NCBI GenBank assembly: GCA_023426365.1
Contig: JAFAAW010000122.1
Location: forward strand, 5,550 to 69,549
Reading direction: 5' to 3'
DNA length: 64,000 nt
Origin: Pseudomonadota bacterium
GTDB taxonomy: Bacteria; Pseudomonadota; Alphaproteobacteria; Rhodospirillales; Magnetospirillaceae
The stretch's first letter is position 1. Each line of letters opens with the position of its first letter. Below are positions 32,938 through 41,312 of the stretch, piece after piece. The translations under genes were made by a program, and so were the position numbers. Under the pieces are notes generated by a model. That model was given only the letters and a program-made list of their open reading frames with translations, did not search any database and was not told where the DNA came from.

Positions 32938-35295
32938 ATGACCACCGCACTCCTCAGCCTGCCGGTTCGCGGCATGACCTGCGCCGCCTGTTCCACGCGC
33001 CTGGAACGGGTGCTGGGCAAGCTGCCCGGCGTGGCCTCGGCCAGCGTGTCGCTGGCGTCGGAAACGGCCGAACTGCGCTACGACCCCGGCCAGTTGGCGC
33101 CGTTGCAGGTGGCCGATGCCGTGGCCAGGGCCGGGTTCTCCGTGCCCGAGGAAACGGTGGAGTTGGCCATTTCCGGCATGACCTGCGCGGCCTGTTCCAC
33201 CCGCCTGGAGCGGGTGCTGGGCAAGCTGCCCGGCGTGCGCGAGGCCCAGGTCAATCTGGCGAGCGAACGCGCCCGCGTCACCCTGCTGCCCGGCGCCGTC
33301 AACGTGGCCGATCTGGTGGTGGCCGTTGGCAAGGCGGGTTTCGGCGCCCGGCCGCTGACCAATGGCGGCGACCAGATCGCGCACGAGGAGGAGGAGCACG
33401 CCCGCGACCTCGGCCGCCAGACGCGGCGCATGTGGCTGTCCGTCTTGCTGACCCTGCCGCTGGTGGCGGGCATGGTGGTTCCCGCATTGGGCCTGCCGGG
33501 CTGGGCGCAGATGGTGCTGGCCGCGCCGGTGCAGTTCTGGATCGGCGCGCGTTTCTATCGCGGCGCGTGGGCGTCCTTGCGCGGCGGCGCCGGCAACATG
33601 GACGTGCTGGTGGCGCTGGGCACCACCGCCGCCTATGGGCTGTCCGCATGGCACGTGGCGCAGGGGACCGCCCATCACGGCAACCTGTATTTCGAGGGCG
33701 CGGCGGTCGTCATCACGCTGGTGCTGTTGGGCAAGCTGCTGGAAACCCGCGCCAAGCGTTCCGCCGCGGGGGCGATTCGCGCCCTGATGAAGCTGAAGCC
33801 CGATGTTGCCCGTGTCGAGCGGGATGGAACCGTGATCGAGCTGCCGGCCGAGTCGGTGCCCGTCGGCGCCACCGTTCTGGTGCGGCCGGGCGAACGGGTG
33901 GCGGTGGATGGCGTGGTGATCGACGGTGTCAGCCAGGTTGACGAATCCCTGATCACCGGTGAAAGCCTGCCGGTGGCGAAGGAACCGGGCGCCGAGATGG
34001 TGGCCGGTTCGGTCAACGGCGACGGGCTGCTGCGCCTGCGCGCCACCCGGGTCGGCACTGACAGCACCATCAACCGCATCATCCGCATGGTCCAGGGCGC
34101 CCAGGCGTCCAAGGCGCCGGTGCAAAAGCTGGTGGACCGCATCTCGGCGGTGTTCGTGCCGGTGGTCGTGGCGCTGGCGGCGGTGTCCCTGCTGGGCTGG
34201 GGGCTGGTGGGCGGCGACTGGGCGCATGCGGCGGTGGCCGCGATCTCGGTCCTGGTCATCGCCTGTCCGTGCGCCCTGGGCCTTGCCACCCCCACCGCCA
34301 TCATGGTCGGCACCGGCACCGCCGCCCGCCACGGCATTTTGATCAAGGACGCCGAGGCGTTGGAGCGTGCCCACGCCGCCGACGTGGTGATCTTCGACAA
34401 GACCGGAACCCTGACCGAGGGCCAGCCGGCGGTGGTGGCGCAGGCCGGCGCGCCCGATCTGTTGCCGCTGGTGGCCGCCGCCCAGCAGGGCAGCGAGCAT
34501 CCGCTGGCGCGCGCCGTGCTGAGGGCGGCCGAAGGCATGGCGCTGTCGCCGGTGAGCGAGTTCCGAAGCCTGCCGGGGCGCGGCCTGTCAGCCACGGTTG
34601 ACGGGCGGGCCTTGCTGGTCGGCTCCACCCGGCTGATGGTGGAGAACGGCATCGACCTGTCGGCCTTGCGCGCGGCGGCCGAGGCAGAGGAAGGCCGGGG
34701 CCGCACCGTCATGTGGGCCGCCGAAGGGCTGGCGCTGCTGGGGTTCATCGCGGTGGCCGACCCGGTCAAGCCGGGCGCGGCGCAGGCGGTGGCCGGCCTC
34801 AAGGGCTTAGGCATCCAGACCGTGATGCTGACCGGCGACAATGCCCGCGCCGCCGCCCATGTGGCCGCCCAGGTGGGAGTGGACCGCGTGGTGGCCGAGG
34901 TGCTGCCCGAGGACAAGGCCGCCGAGGTCGCCCGCTTCAAGGGGGCGGGCAGGGTGGTGGCCATGGTCGGCGACGGTATCAACGACGCCCCCGCCTTGGC
35001 GGCGGCCGATATCGGCATCGCCATGGGCACCGGCACCGACGTGGCCATGCAGGCGGCCGGCATCACGCTGGTCAAGGGCGATCCGGTGCTGCTGCCGGCG
35101 GCGCTTTCGGTGTCGCGCGCCACCTACGGAAAGATCCGGCAGAACCTGTTCTGGGCCTTCGTCTATAACGTGGTGGCGCTGCCGGCGGCCGCGCTGGGGC
35201 TGCTCAATCCAGTGATCGCCGGGGCGGCGATGGCGTTTTCCAGCGTTTCGGTGGTGTCCAACTCGCTGTTGCTGCGACGCTGGAGGGTGCGATGA
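32938..35295 (+). CDS. copA: Copper-exporting P1B-type ATPase CopA
   Basis: 785 residues. Two N-terminal heavy-metal domains with CAAC at 15-18 and 83-86; membrane domain with the Cu(I) site CPCALG; actuator TGES; phosphorylation motif DKTGTLTEG; the P1B-specific HP pair in QGSEHPLARAV; hinge GDGINDAPALA. It pumps Cu(I) out of the cytoplasm using ATP. A CueR operator precedes it and cueR overlaps its 3' end by 4 nt. The two heavy-metal domains share an almost identical stretch (residues 12-32 and 80-100), pointing to recent internal duplication or conversion. AAGGAGG lies just upstream. Confidence 0.97.
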   Translation: MTTALLSLPVRGMTCAACSTRLERVLGKLPGVASASVSLASETAELRYDPGQLAPLQVADAVARAGFSVPEETVELAISGMTCAACSTRLERVLGKLPGVREAQVNLASERARVTLLPGAVNVADLVVAVGKAGFGARPLTNGGDQIAHEEEEHARDLGRQTRRMWLSVLLTLPLVAGMVVPALGLPGWAQMVLAAPVQFWIGARFYRGAWASLRGGAGNMDVLVALGTTAAYGLSAWHVAQGTAHHGNLYFEGAAVVITLVLLGKLLETRAKRSAAGAIRALMKLKPDVARVERDGTVIELPAESVPVGATVLVRPGERVAVDGVVIDGVSQVDESLITGESLPVAKEPGAEMVAGSVNGDGLLRLRATRVGTDSTINRIIRMVQGAQASKAPVQKLVDRISAVFVPVVVALAAVSLLGWGLVGGDWAHAAVAAISVLVIACPCALGLATPTAIMVGTGTAARHGILIKDAEALERAHAADVVIFDKTGTLTEGQPAVVAQAGAPDLLPLVAAAQQGSEHPLARAVLRAAEGMALSPVSEFRSLPGRGLSATVDGRALLVGSTRLMVENGIDLSALRAAAEAEEGRGRTVMWAAEGLALLGFIAVADPVKPGAAQAVAGLKGLGIQTVMLTGDNARAAAHVAAQVGVDRVVAEVLPEDKAAEVARFKGAGRVVAMVGDGINDAPALAAADIGIAMGTGTDVAMQAAGITLVKGDPVLLPAALSVSRATYGKIRQNLFWAFVYNVVALPAAALGLLNPVIAGAAMAFSSVSVVSNSLLLRRWRVR

Positions 35296-35690
35296 ACATC
35301 GGTACGGCGGCGGCACGTTCGGGCGTGCCCGCCAAGACGATCCGCTATTACGAGGAAATCGGGCTGATGCCGCCGCCGGGGCGCACCGCCTCGGGGTACC
35401 GGGCCTATACCGACCGCGACGTCGAAACCCTCAAATTCATCCAGCGCGCCCGGTCGCTGGGGTTCGCGGTCAAGGATGTGGCCGATCTGTTGGCGCTTTG
35501 GCACGACCGCGAGCGCGCCAGCGCCGATGTCCGCCGCATCGCCCAGCACCATGTGGCCGAGGTCGAACGCAAGATAGCGGAACTGGAAACCATCCGCGGG
35601 ACGCTGCAATCCTTGATCGATTGTTGTCACGGCGACGACCGCCCCGACTGCCCCATCCTGGACAAGTTGGCGCCCACCTGTTGCGGCTGA
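35292..35690 (+). CDS. cueR: MerR-family copper-responsive regulator CueR
   Basis: 132 residues. N-terminal helix-turn-helix (MNIGTAAARSGVPAKTIRYYEEIGLMPPPGRTASGYRAY), dimerisation helix, and Cu(I) ligands Cys112 and Cys120 (C-x7-C) as in E. coli CueR. The Cys-Cys at the very end (TCCG) is a common extra. It overlaps copA (ATGA), so the repressor/activator is made together with the pump and is autoregulated by the operator at 32877. Confidence 0.95.
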   Translation: MNIGTAAARSGVPAKTIRYYEEIGLMPPPGRTASGYRAYTDRDVETLKFIQRARSLGFAVKDVADLLALWHDRERASADVRRIAQHHVAEVERKIAELETIRGTLQSLIDCCHGDDRPDCPILDKLAPTCCG

Positions 35691-35741
35691 CGGTCGCGCC
35701 TCGCTATAACCCCCTTTCTCTTTGGTTCGGGGAGTATCCGA

Positions 35742-36929
35742 GTGTCGCGGCGCGAAATCCGACGCATGCTGATGGAGCCGAAACGGCGGCTGACCGATCG
35801 TCCGTGGGTGGTGCCGGCGCTGATGGCGTCGGTGCTGCTGGCGGGCGTCGGCCTGGGCGTCGCCGTCGGCGTCAGCGTCTTGCCGGACAAACCCGAGCCG
35901 AAGGCCGTCACCGCCTGGGAACAGGCTGAAATGGCGGTGGATCGCCCGCCCCGGCGCGACCAGCCGGGCGCCATGGCCGACGCTGACCTGCCGCCCTTCG
36001 TTCCCATCGTTCCGTTGCCCCGGCCGCGCCCCGGCGGTCCCAACGACGACGGCATGGAATACGATGCCCCCGAGGGCGAGGAGGCGCCGCCCCCCGCCGT
36101 CACGGCCGCGCCCGCCGCCGCCCCGCCGGCGCCCGAGCAGCAGGACGCCGCGGTGCCGCTGATCCTGCCGCAGCCGCCGGTGACCCCGGTGCAGCCGGGT
36201 GCGCCGGCCTGGGTCAAATATGCCGTGCCGGCGCCCAAGACCGCCGGCCGCCCCATGATCGCCGTAGTCATCGACGACCTTGGCGTGGACCGCCGGCGTT
36301 CGGAAAAGGTGATTCCGCTGCGCGCGCCCCTGACCCTGGCGTGGATGACCTATGCCCAGGACCTGCCGCGCCTGACGCGCGAGGCGCGGGCGCGCGGCCA
36401 CGAATTGCTGGTCCATGTGCCCATGCAGCCGCAAAGCGATAGCTGGAACCCCGGTCCCGATGTGCTTGAGGTCGGTGTCCACCCCGAGGAAAACCGACGC
36501 CGCCTGGATTGGGGGCTGACCCGTTTCGAAGGGTTCGTCGGCATCAACAATCACATGGGATCACGCTATACCGCCGACCGCGTCGGCATGCGGGTGGTGA
36601 TGGAGGAAATGAAAAAGCGCGGCCTTCTGTTCCTTGATTCGGTCACCACCGAGAAAAGCGTCGGCGGCGATCTGGCCCGCAGCTACGGCGTGCCGTTCGC
36701 CGCCCGCAATGTCTTCATCGACAACGAACAAAGCGTGGGGGCGGTGCTGGCCCAACTCCATAAGGCCGAGGCCCATGCGCGCAGACACGGCAGCGCCATC
36801 GCCATCGGCCATCCCCATGACGCCACCATCGAGGCGCTGGGCCAATGGCTGCCTGGCCTGGATGCCAAGGGGTTCGTGCTGGTCCCAGTCAGCGCCATCG
36901 TCCGCGCGCAGCAGGGCAAGGGCGGTTGA
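35742..36929 (+). CDS. Divergent polysaccharide deacetylase family protein
   Basis: 395 residues starting at GTG with GGGGAG about 10 nt upstream; an ATG at 35769 is possible. A single N-terminal helix (VPALMASVLLAGVGLGVAVGVSV) anchors it, then a Pro/Ala-rich linker to about 165. The C-terminal domain is the divergent deacetylase fold: IAVVIDDLGVDRRRSE, APLTLAWMTYAQDLPRLTREARARGHELLVHVPMQPQ, GINNHMGSRYTADRVGMRVVMEEM, FLDSVTTEKS. The family is found in periplasm and thought to act on cell-wall or surface sugars. It sits between cueR and copZ, but nothing ties it to copper. Confidence 0.85.
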   Translation: MSRREIRRMLMEPKRRLTDRPWVVPALMASVLLAGVGLGVAVGVSVLPDKPEPKAVTAWEQAEMAVDRPPRRDQPGAMADADLPPFVPIVPLPRPRPGGPNDDGMEYDAPEGEEAPPPAVTAAPAAAPPAPEQQDAAVPLILPQPPVTPVQPGAPAWVKYAVPAPKTAGRPMIAVVIDDLGVDRRRSEKVIPLRAPLTLAWMTYAQDLPRLTREARARGHELLVHVPMQPQSDSWNPGPDVLEVGVHPEENRRRLDWGLTRFEGFVGINNHMGSRYTADRVGMRVVMEEMKKRGLLFLDSVTTEKSVGGDLARSYGVPFAARNVFIDNEQSVGAVLAQLHKAEAHARRHGSAIAIGHPHDATIEALGQWLPGLDAKGFVLVPVSAIVRAQQGKGG

Positions 36930-36963
36930 CCGTGGCCTCGGCACCGCGCCGGCAACTGGGCGC

Positions 36964-36990
36964 TTGACCTTCCCGCTGCTGGAAGGTTCA
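36964..36990 (+). promoter_or_regulatory. CueR-type operator/promoter of copZ
   Basis: TTGACC overlapping the dyad ACCTTCC-N7-GGAAGGT, the same arrangement as before copA. It begins 60 nt before copZ, placing this chaperone in the CueR regulon although it is separated from copA-cueR by an unrelated gene. Confidence 0.8.
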
Positions 36991-37023
36991 CACTGGGGCC
37001 AGTTTCGAATTGTGGAGAGCATC

Positions 37024-37224
37024 ATGGCCAACACCTATCGCGTCACCGGCATGACCTGCGGCGGCTGCGCCCGCGCGGTGGAAACCGCCATCAGGGCGGT
37101 GGCGCCGGCGGCCAGCGTCAGCGTCGATCTGGCAGCCAAGGCGGTGACCGTGGACGGCGCCAGCGAGCAGCAGGTGCGCCAGGCGGTGGACGACGCCGGT
37201 TTCGGCTTCGAGGGCGCGGTCTAG
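37024..37224 (+). CDS. copZ: Copper chaperone CopZ
   Basis: 66 residues, a single heavy-metal-associated domain: YRVTGMTCGGCARAVETAI with Cu(I)-binding Cys12 and Cys15, then a typical beta-alpha-beta ending VRQAVDDAGFGFEGAV. It carries Cu(I) to CopA or CueR. GGAGAG lies 7 nt before the ATG. It has its own CueR operator. The stop codon overlaps the stop of the convergent hydrolase gene within the tetramer CTAG. Confidence 0.93.
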   Translation: MANTYRVTGMTCGGCARAVETAIRAVAPAASVSVDLAAKAVTVDGASEQQVRQAVDDAGFGFEGAV

Positions 37225-38114
37225 ACCGCGACCAGGCGGTCGGCCCACGGGTTGATGCCGTCGCGCAGCCAAGCCACCGTGGCCGGCCAGAAACGGTCGC
37301 CATGGCGGTCGTGGAACATGCTGAAATGGCCGACGGCATCGAAACCCAGATCGGTGGGCAGCAGTTCCACCTGCTGCCGCCGGCTGCCGGTGTAGTAATC
37401 AAGGCCGCGCCGGATGGCGCGCGGCGTTCCGTATTCGTCGTCGGCCAGCCCGATCGCCAGGATGGGGGCACGCACGGCGGAAAACCGGGCCAGGATGGCT
37501 GGGCGTTCCGCCGCGGGGTAGTTCAGCTCCATGCGGTTGCGGCGGAAGCTCCATTCCAGGGCCACCCCGGCCGGCAAATCCTCGAGCCATCCCAGGCGCT
37601 TGCCGGGGAAATATCCCAGGCCCAGGGTCAGGGCCGGCATGGCCACGTGCCAGCGCAGCAAAAGGCGCAGGCGGTGGCGGCGGGCATAATTGCGCCAATA
37701 GGCGTATTGCGCGCCCACCGTCAGGATGCGGTCCACCCTGTGCCCCGCAGGGGCGAAGCCGGGCAGGAACCCGCCGATGCTGTGCCCGACCACCGCCAGT
37801 AGCCCGTCGGCATCGTGCTGACGCGCCCACCCAATTACCGCGTCGAAATCCAGTTCGCCCCAATGCCGCCATTCGACCCGATAGCCGCGCAGTCGGGCCG
37901 GGCGCGAGGCGCCGATGCCGCGATAGTCATAGGTGATCACCGTAAAGCCCTGATCCGCCAGGAAACGGGCATAGCGGTGATAATATTTGGCCGCCACGCC
38001 GGTGGCGGGGTTGACGATGACGGTGCCGTGGCGCGCCCCATCGGCCGGCGACCACAGATGGCCGCCCAACACATGGCCGTCGCGGCATGGAACCTGGATC
38101 GGGTGGGCGGTCAC
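37221..38114 (-). CDS. Alpha/beta hydrolase (serine hydrolase)
   Basis: 297 residues. The nucleophile elbow is GHSIGG (Ser in VVGHSIGGFLPGF), preceded by an oxyanion-type PATGVAAKYYHRYARFLADQGFTVITYDYRGIGASRP; the acid lies in IGLADDEYGTP and the His in VGHFSMFHDRHGD. No signal peptide. The family (serine aminopeptidase/esterase-like) acts on small esters or amides; the substrate cannot be told. It is convergent with copZ and its stop overlaps by 4 nt. No operon partner is visible. Confidence 0.85.
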   Translation of the reverse strand: MTAHPIQVPCRDGHVLGGHLWSPADGARHGTVIVNPATGVAAKYYHRYARFLADQGFTVITYDYRGIGASRPARLRGYRVEWRHWGELDFDAVIGWARQHDADGLLAVVGHSIGGFLPGFAPAGHRVDRILTVGAQYAYWRNYARRHRLRLLLRWHVAMPALTLGLGYFPGKRLGWLEDLPAGVALEWSFRRNRMELNYPAAERPAILARFSAVRAPILAIGLADDEYGTPRAIRRGLDYYTGSRRQQVELLPTDLGFDAVGHFSMFHDRHGDRFWPATVAWLRDGINPWADRLVAV

Positions 38115-38218
38115 GGCGGGACTTCCTGTACAGGCTTGCGACCGCTACAGGATAGCGGCGTGCGCCCACGCCGCCGAATCAGAAGACCTTAGCACAGGGC
38201 CTTAGCGGAACTGATGAA

Positions 38219-38545
38219 TTAGCGGGGCCAGCCATACCAGCCGGCCAACAGCCCCAGCACGATGGGCAGCGCGACCTGCCAGATCATCAGCTTTTGCAAT
38301 AGCACCGCCTGGTGGCGCGATCCCGGCTTGGCGAACGCGCCGAAGGTGTCGGGCCGCATTTCCTGGGCCAGGTGGTCGCGGATGCGGGCCAGGGCGGCCG
38401 TCACCGCCCCGTGCGAGGTAGGGGTGCCGGCCGCCTCGGAATCCGTGTGCATGGGCGCGGCCGCCGGGTCGGACATGGCGACCTTGTCGCCGGTCTGACC
38501 CTGGTCGGTGCGATGGCGTTCCAGTCCCGTATCCATTTCCGGCAT
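38219..38545 (-). CDS. Small membrane protein at the end of the fix operon (unknown)
   Basis: 108 residues, mostly polar and disordered for the first 70 (MPEMDTGLERHRTDQGQTGD...), with a helical part (ALARIRDHLAQEMRPDTFGAFAKPG) and one C-terminal membrane helix (WQVALPIVLGLLAGWYGW). GGAGG lies 7 nt before the ATG at 38545. It follows fixX by 58 nt on the same strand, so it probably belongs to the iscA-nifVW-fixABCX transcript. I recognise no family; a membrane anchor or partner for FixABCX is only a guess from position. Confidence 0.65.
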   Translation of the reverse strand: MPEMDTGLERHRTDQGQTGDKVAMSDPAAAPMHTDSEAAGTPTSHGAVTAALARIRDHLAQEMRPDTFGAFAKPGSRHQAVLLQKLMIWQVALPIVLGLLAGWYGWPR

Positions 38546-38603
38546 GGCGCGACCTCCGTCTCTCAGGGGCAACGCTGGTGCCGCTTTCCGGTTCCGTGGC
38601 AGG

Positions 38604-38882
38604 TCAGCCGAATTTGAACAAGATGCCGTAGCCGCCGCGCGGATAATCCCATTTCAGCTCGCCGGTGCCGGCGCAGATGATCCGGCATGTGCCGCATTCC
38701 AGGCAGCCATCGGGGGTGACGGTGACGCTGCCGTCCTCCTCCTCGGCATAGCATCCGGCGGGGCAAACGCTGACAAGGCTTTTCAATGCCTTAGACGGCG
38801 TTCCTTGCGCCGTGATGGCGATGTGGGGACGGCCTTCGTCCACCATGTAGCGGTTGTTGTAGAGCTTTTCTTCGACCTTCAT
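38604..38882 (-). CDS. fixX: Ferredoxin-like protein FixX
   Basis: 92 residues: KVEEKLYNNRYMVDEGRPHI, then cysteine motifs CPAGCY and CLECGTCRIIC and the closing GELKWDYPRGGYGILFKFG, as in FixX/EtfX ferredoxins that hold one [4Fe-4S] cluster. It passes electrons from FixC toward nitrogenase or quinone. It begins 13 nt after fixC. Confidence 0.95.
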   Translation of the reverse strand: MKVEEKLYNNRYMVDEGRPHIAITAQGTPSKALKSLVSVCPAGCYAEEEDGSVTVTPDGCLECGTCRIICAGTGELKWDYPRGGYGILFKFG

Positions 38883-38895
38883 CGCTTATCCCTCC

Positions 38896-40194
38896 TCAGC
38901 GCCACGCCCGGGCGATCTTGACCGCGTCGCCGATCAGCCCGCGCAAACGGCGGCCGGAACGGAAGCTGCGCAGAATGCTCCTTTCCTTGTCCAGCTTGGG
39001 CATGCCATCGACGCGGAACCACGTCTCGGCGGCCTTGGACAACAGGTTGGGATAGGTGGTGACGAATTGCCTGTTCTCGTGAAGGATCTCGGGCAAGTTC
39101 TTGTATTTCTTGAGGTCCTTGATGACGAAGCTGTCTTCCAGCGTCTTGCGGTAACGGGCCAGATTTGCTTCGGTCATGGGCTTTCCCTCGGCCTTCAGGG
39201 CGACCACCGTCTCGGCCGCCATGCGGCCGGTTTCCATGGCAAGGTTCGACCCCTCGCGGTGCATGGAGTTCACGAACTGGCCGGAATCGCCGACGATCAG
39301 CCAGCCGTCGCCGTGCAACCGGGGAATGGCCTTGTAGCCGCCTTCGGGGATCAGATGGGCGGCATATTCCTTGACCTCGGACCCTTCCAGCAGCGGTGCG
39401 ATGGACGGGTGCTTCTTGAACCTGTCCAACATGACATAGGGGCTGACGCCGCTGTCGCGAAAGTCGGACACCAGACAGCCGATGCCTACCGACAGCGATT
39501 CGCCGTTGGTGTAGAGGAAGGCGGTGCCCATCAGTCCCATTGTGACGGTGCCCAGCGCCTCGACCACCACGCCTTCGTCGTCCTTGACGTTGAAGCGCTG
39601 GTCGATGACCTCACGCGGCAGGAAATGCATTTCCTTCACCGCAAGGGCGGCGTGTTCTGGCTTGATTTCGCTGCGGATTCCCGAGCGCTGGCCGACCAGC
39701 GAATTGACGCCGTCAGCCAGCACGACCACGTCGGCGTGAACCACCTGATCGTCGCGGTCGGTCCTGATGCCGACCACGCGGCCCGCGTCGTCGCGCGCCA
39801 GCTCGGTGACGGTGGTTTCGCACACCACCAGGGCGCCGGCCTCGCGCACCTTCGAATTGAACCACTTGTCGAACTGGGCGCGGACGATGGTGTACCGGTT
39901 GGGCCGCTCCTCGTTGAAGCTGTCCGAGCGGTAATGGGTGCCGCAATGGGAACGGTCGTCCAGCATCCACAGCCGCTGCTCGACGATGTGGCGCTCCAGC
40001 GGCGCCTCGTCGCGGAAGTCGGGGATGATCTTTTCCAGGCTGGCGGCGTACAGGATGGCGCCCTGGACGTTCTTGGAACCCGACGTTTCGCCGCGTTCGA
40101 CCTGAAGCACCTTCAGGCCGGCCTTGGCCATGACATAGGCGGCCGAGTTGCCGGACGGGCCGGCTCCGACCACGATGGCGTCGAACTTCTCCAT
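38896..40194 (-). CDS. fixC: FixC flavoprotein (electron transfer flavoprotein-quinone oxidoreductase)
   Basis: 432 residues. FAD-binding start FDAIVVGAGPSGNSAAYVMAKAG, later VVVLADGVNSLVG and GDGWLIVGDSGQFVNSMHREGSNLAMETGR (second FAD motif). FixC with FixA/B takes part in electron bifurcation: NADH electrons go partly to quinone and partly to a low-potential ferredoxin or flavodoxin for nitrogenase. It lies between fixB (13 nt) and fixX (13 nt) in one operon. Confidence 0.96.
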   Translation of the reverse strand: MEKFDAIVVGAGPSGNSAAYVMAKAGLKVLQVERGETSGSKNVQGAILYAASLEKIIPDFRDEAPLERHIVEQRLWMLDDRSHCGTHYRSDSFNEERPNRYTIVRAQFDKWFNSKVREAGALVVCETTVTELARDDAGRVVGIRTDRDDQVVHADVVVLADGVNSLVGQRSGIRSEIKPEHAALAVKEMHFLPREVIDQRFNVKDDEGVVVEALGTVTMGLMGTAFLYTNGESLSVGIGCLVSDFRDSGVSPYVMLDRFKKHPSIAPLLEGSEVKEYAAHLIPEGGYKAIPRLHGDGWLIVGDSGQFVNSMHREGSNLAMETGRMAAETVVALKAEGKPMTEANLARYRKTLEDSFVIKDLKKYKNLPEILHENRQFVTTYPNLLSKAAETWFRVDGMPKLDKERSILRSFRSGRRLRGLIGDAVKIARAWR

Positions 40195-40207
40195 GGTCGC
40201 GTCCTCC

Positions 40208-41299
40208 TTATTCTGCGGCCTGCGGTTGGGTCAGATGGCGGCGGAAGGCTTCGGTCAGCGCCGGCAGGACGGTCAGCGCATCGCCGACCAGCCCGAAATG
40301 GGCGAAGTCGAAGATGGGTGCCGCCGGGTCGGTGTTGATGGCAAGGATGCGGTCGGCCCCCTCGACGCCGACCCGGTGCTGGATGGCGCCCGAGATGCCG
40401 GCGGCGATGTAGAGCCGCGGCCGGATGGTCTTGCCGGTCTGGCCGATCTGGCGCGAGCTGTCGATCCAGCCCTTCTGCACCAGCGGCCGCGAGCCGCCGT
40501 ACTCGGCGCCAAGAACGGCGGCCAAATCTTTGATCAGCTTGAAGTTTTCCGGCTTGCCCAGGCCCATCCCGCCGGCAACCACCACGTCGGCATAGGCCAG
40601 ATGGGCGTCTTCCTTGGCGGCATCGGGAATGTAATCCAGGATCTTGGTGACGATGCTGTCCTCGACCATCCCCAGCGGATGGACGACGATGGCGCCGGTG
40701 CGGCCCGGCTCGCGTTCGGGCATGGCCATGACGCGGGGGCGGATGGTGGCCATCTGCGGCCGGACGTTCAGCGTGTAGATGGTGCACAGCAACGATCCGC
40801 CGAAAGTCGGGCGGGTGGCGCCCAGCGAACGGTCGTCGTCGATGGCCAGTTCCGTGCAATCGGCGGTCAGGCCGGTCTTGAGCGTGGTGGCCACCGAGCC
40901 GGCGAGGTCGCGCCCCAGGGTGGTCGCCCCCAGCAGCAGGATTTCCGGCTTGTAGGCGTTGACCAGATCGGTCAGCCCCTTGGCGAAGGGTTCGTTGCGG
41001 TAATCGGCCAACAGCGGGTCCTGGATGGTGTAGACCTTGTCGGCACCGTATTCGTAGGCCGCGGCGATGGCACCGTCGGCGCCGTCGCCGCTGGTGCCCA
41101 TCACCACGCCGGCCAGGTCCACGCCCAGCTTGTCGGCCAGCTTGCGGCCTTCGCCCATCAGCTCCCACGAAACCGGGTGGACATGGCCGCGTTCCAACTC
41201 CACGAACACCCAGACGTCCTTGTAGGCCTTGAAGTGCTCGGACAGTTCGGCCTTCATCTTGCCGCGCGACGGCGCGGCGGCGGGCTTGCTCTCAGTCAT
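40208..41299 (-). CDS. fixB: FixB electron transfer flavoprotein alpha subunit
   Basis: 363 residues. N-terminal part HVHPVSWELMGEGRKLADKLGVDLAGVVMG; C-terminal FAD-binding domain with AAGISGAIQHRVGVEGADRILAINTDPAAPIFDFAHFGLVGD. It pairs with FixA to bind the bifurcating flavin. The N-terminal extension is short and lacks the ferredoxin domain seen in some FixB proteins. It begins 13 nt after fixA. Confidence 0.96.
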   Translation of the reverse strand: MTESKPAAAPSRGKMKAELSEHFKAYKDVWVFVELERGHVHPVSWELMGEGRKLADKLGVDLAGVVMGTSGDGADGAIAAAYEYGADKVYTIQDPLLADYRNEPFAKGLTDLVNAYKPEILLLGATTLGRDLAGSVATTLKTGLTADCTELAIDDDRSLGATRPTFGGSLLCTIYTLNVRPQMATIRPRVMAMPEREPGRTGAIVVHPLGMVEDSIVTKILDYIPDAAKEDAHLAYADVVVAGGMGLGKPENFKLIKDLAAVLGAEYGGSRPLVQKGWIDSSRQIGQTGKTIRPRLYIAAGISGAIQHRVGVEGADRILAINTDPAAPIFDFAHFGLVGDALTVLPALTEAFRRHLTQPQAAE

Positions 41300-41312
41300 C
41301 TCGCGGGTCTCC

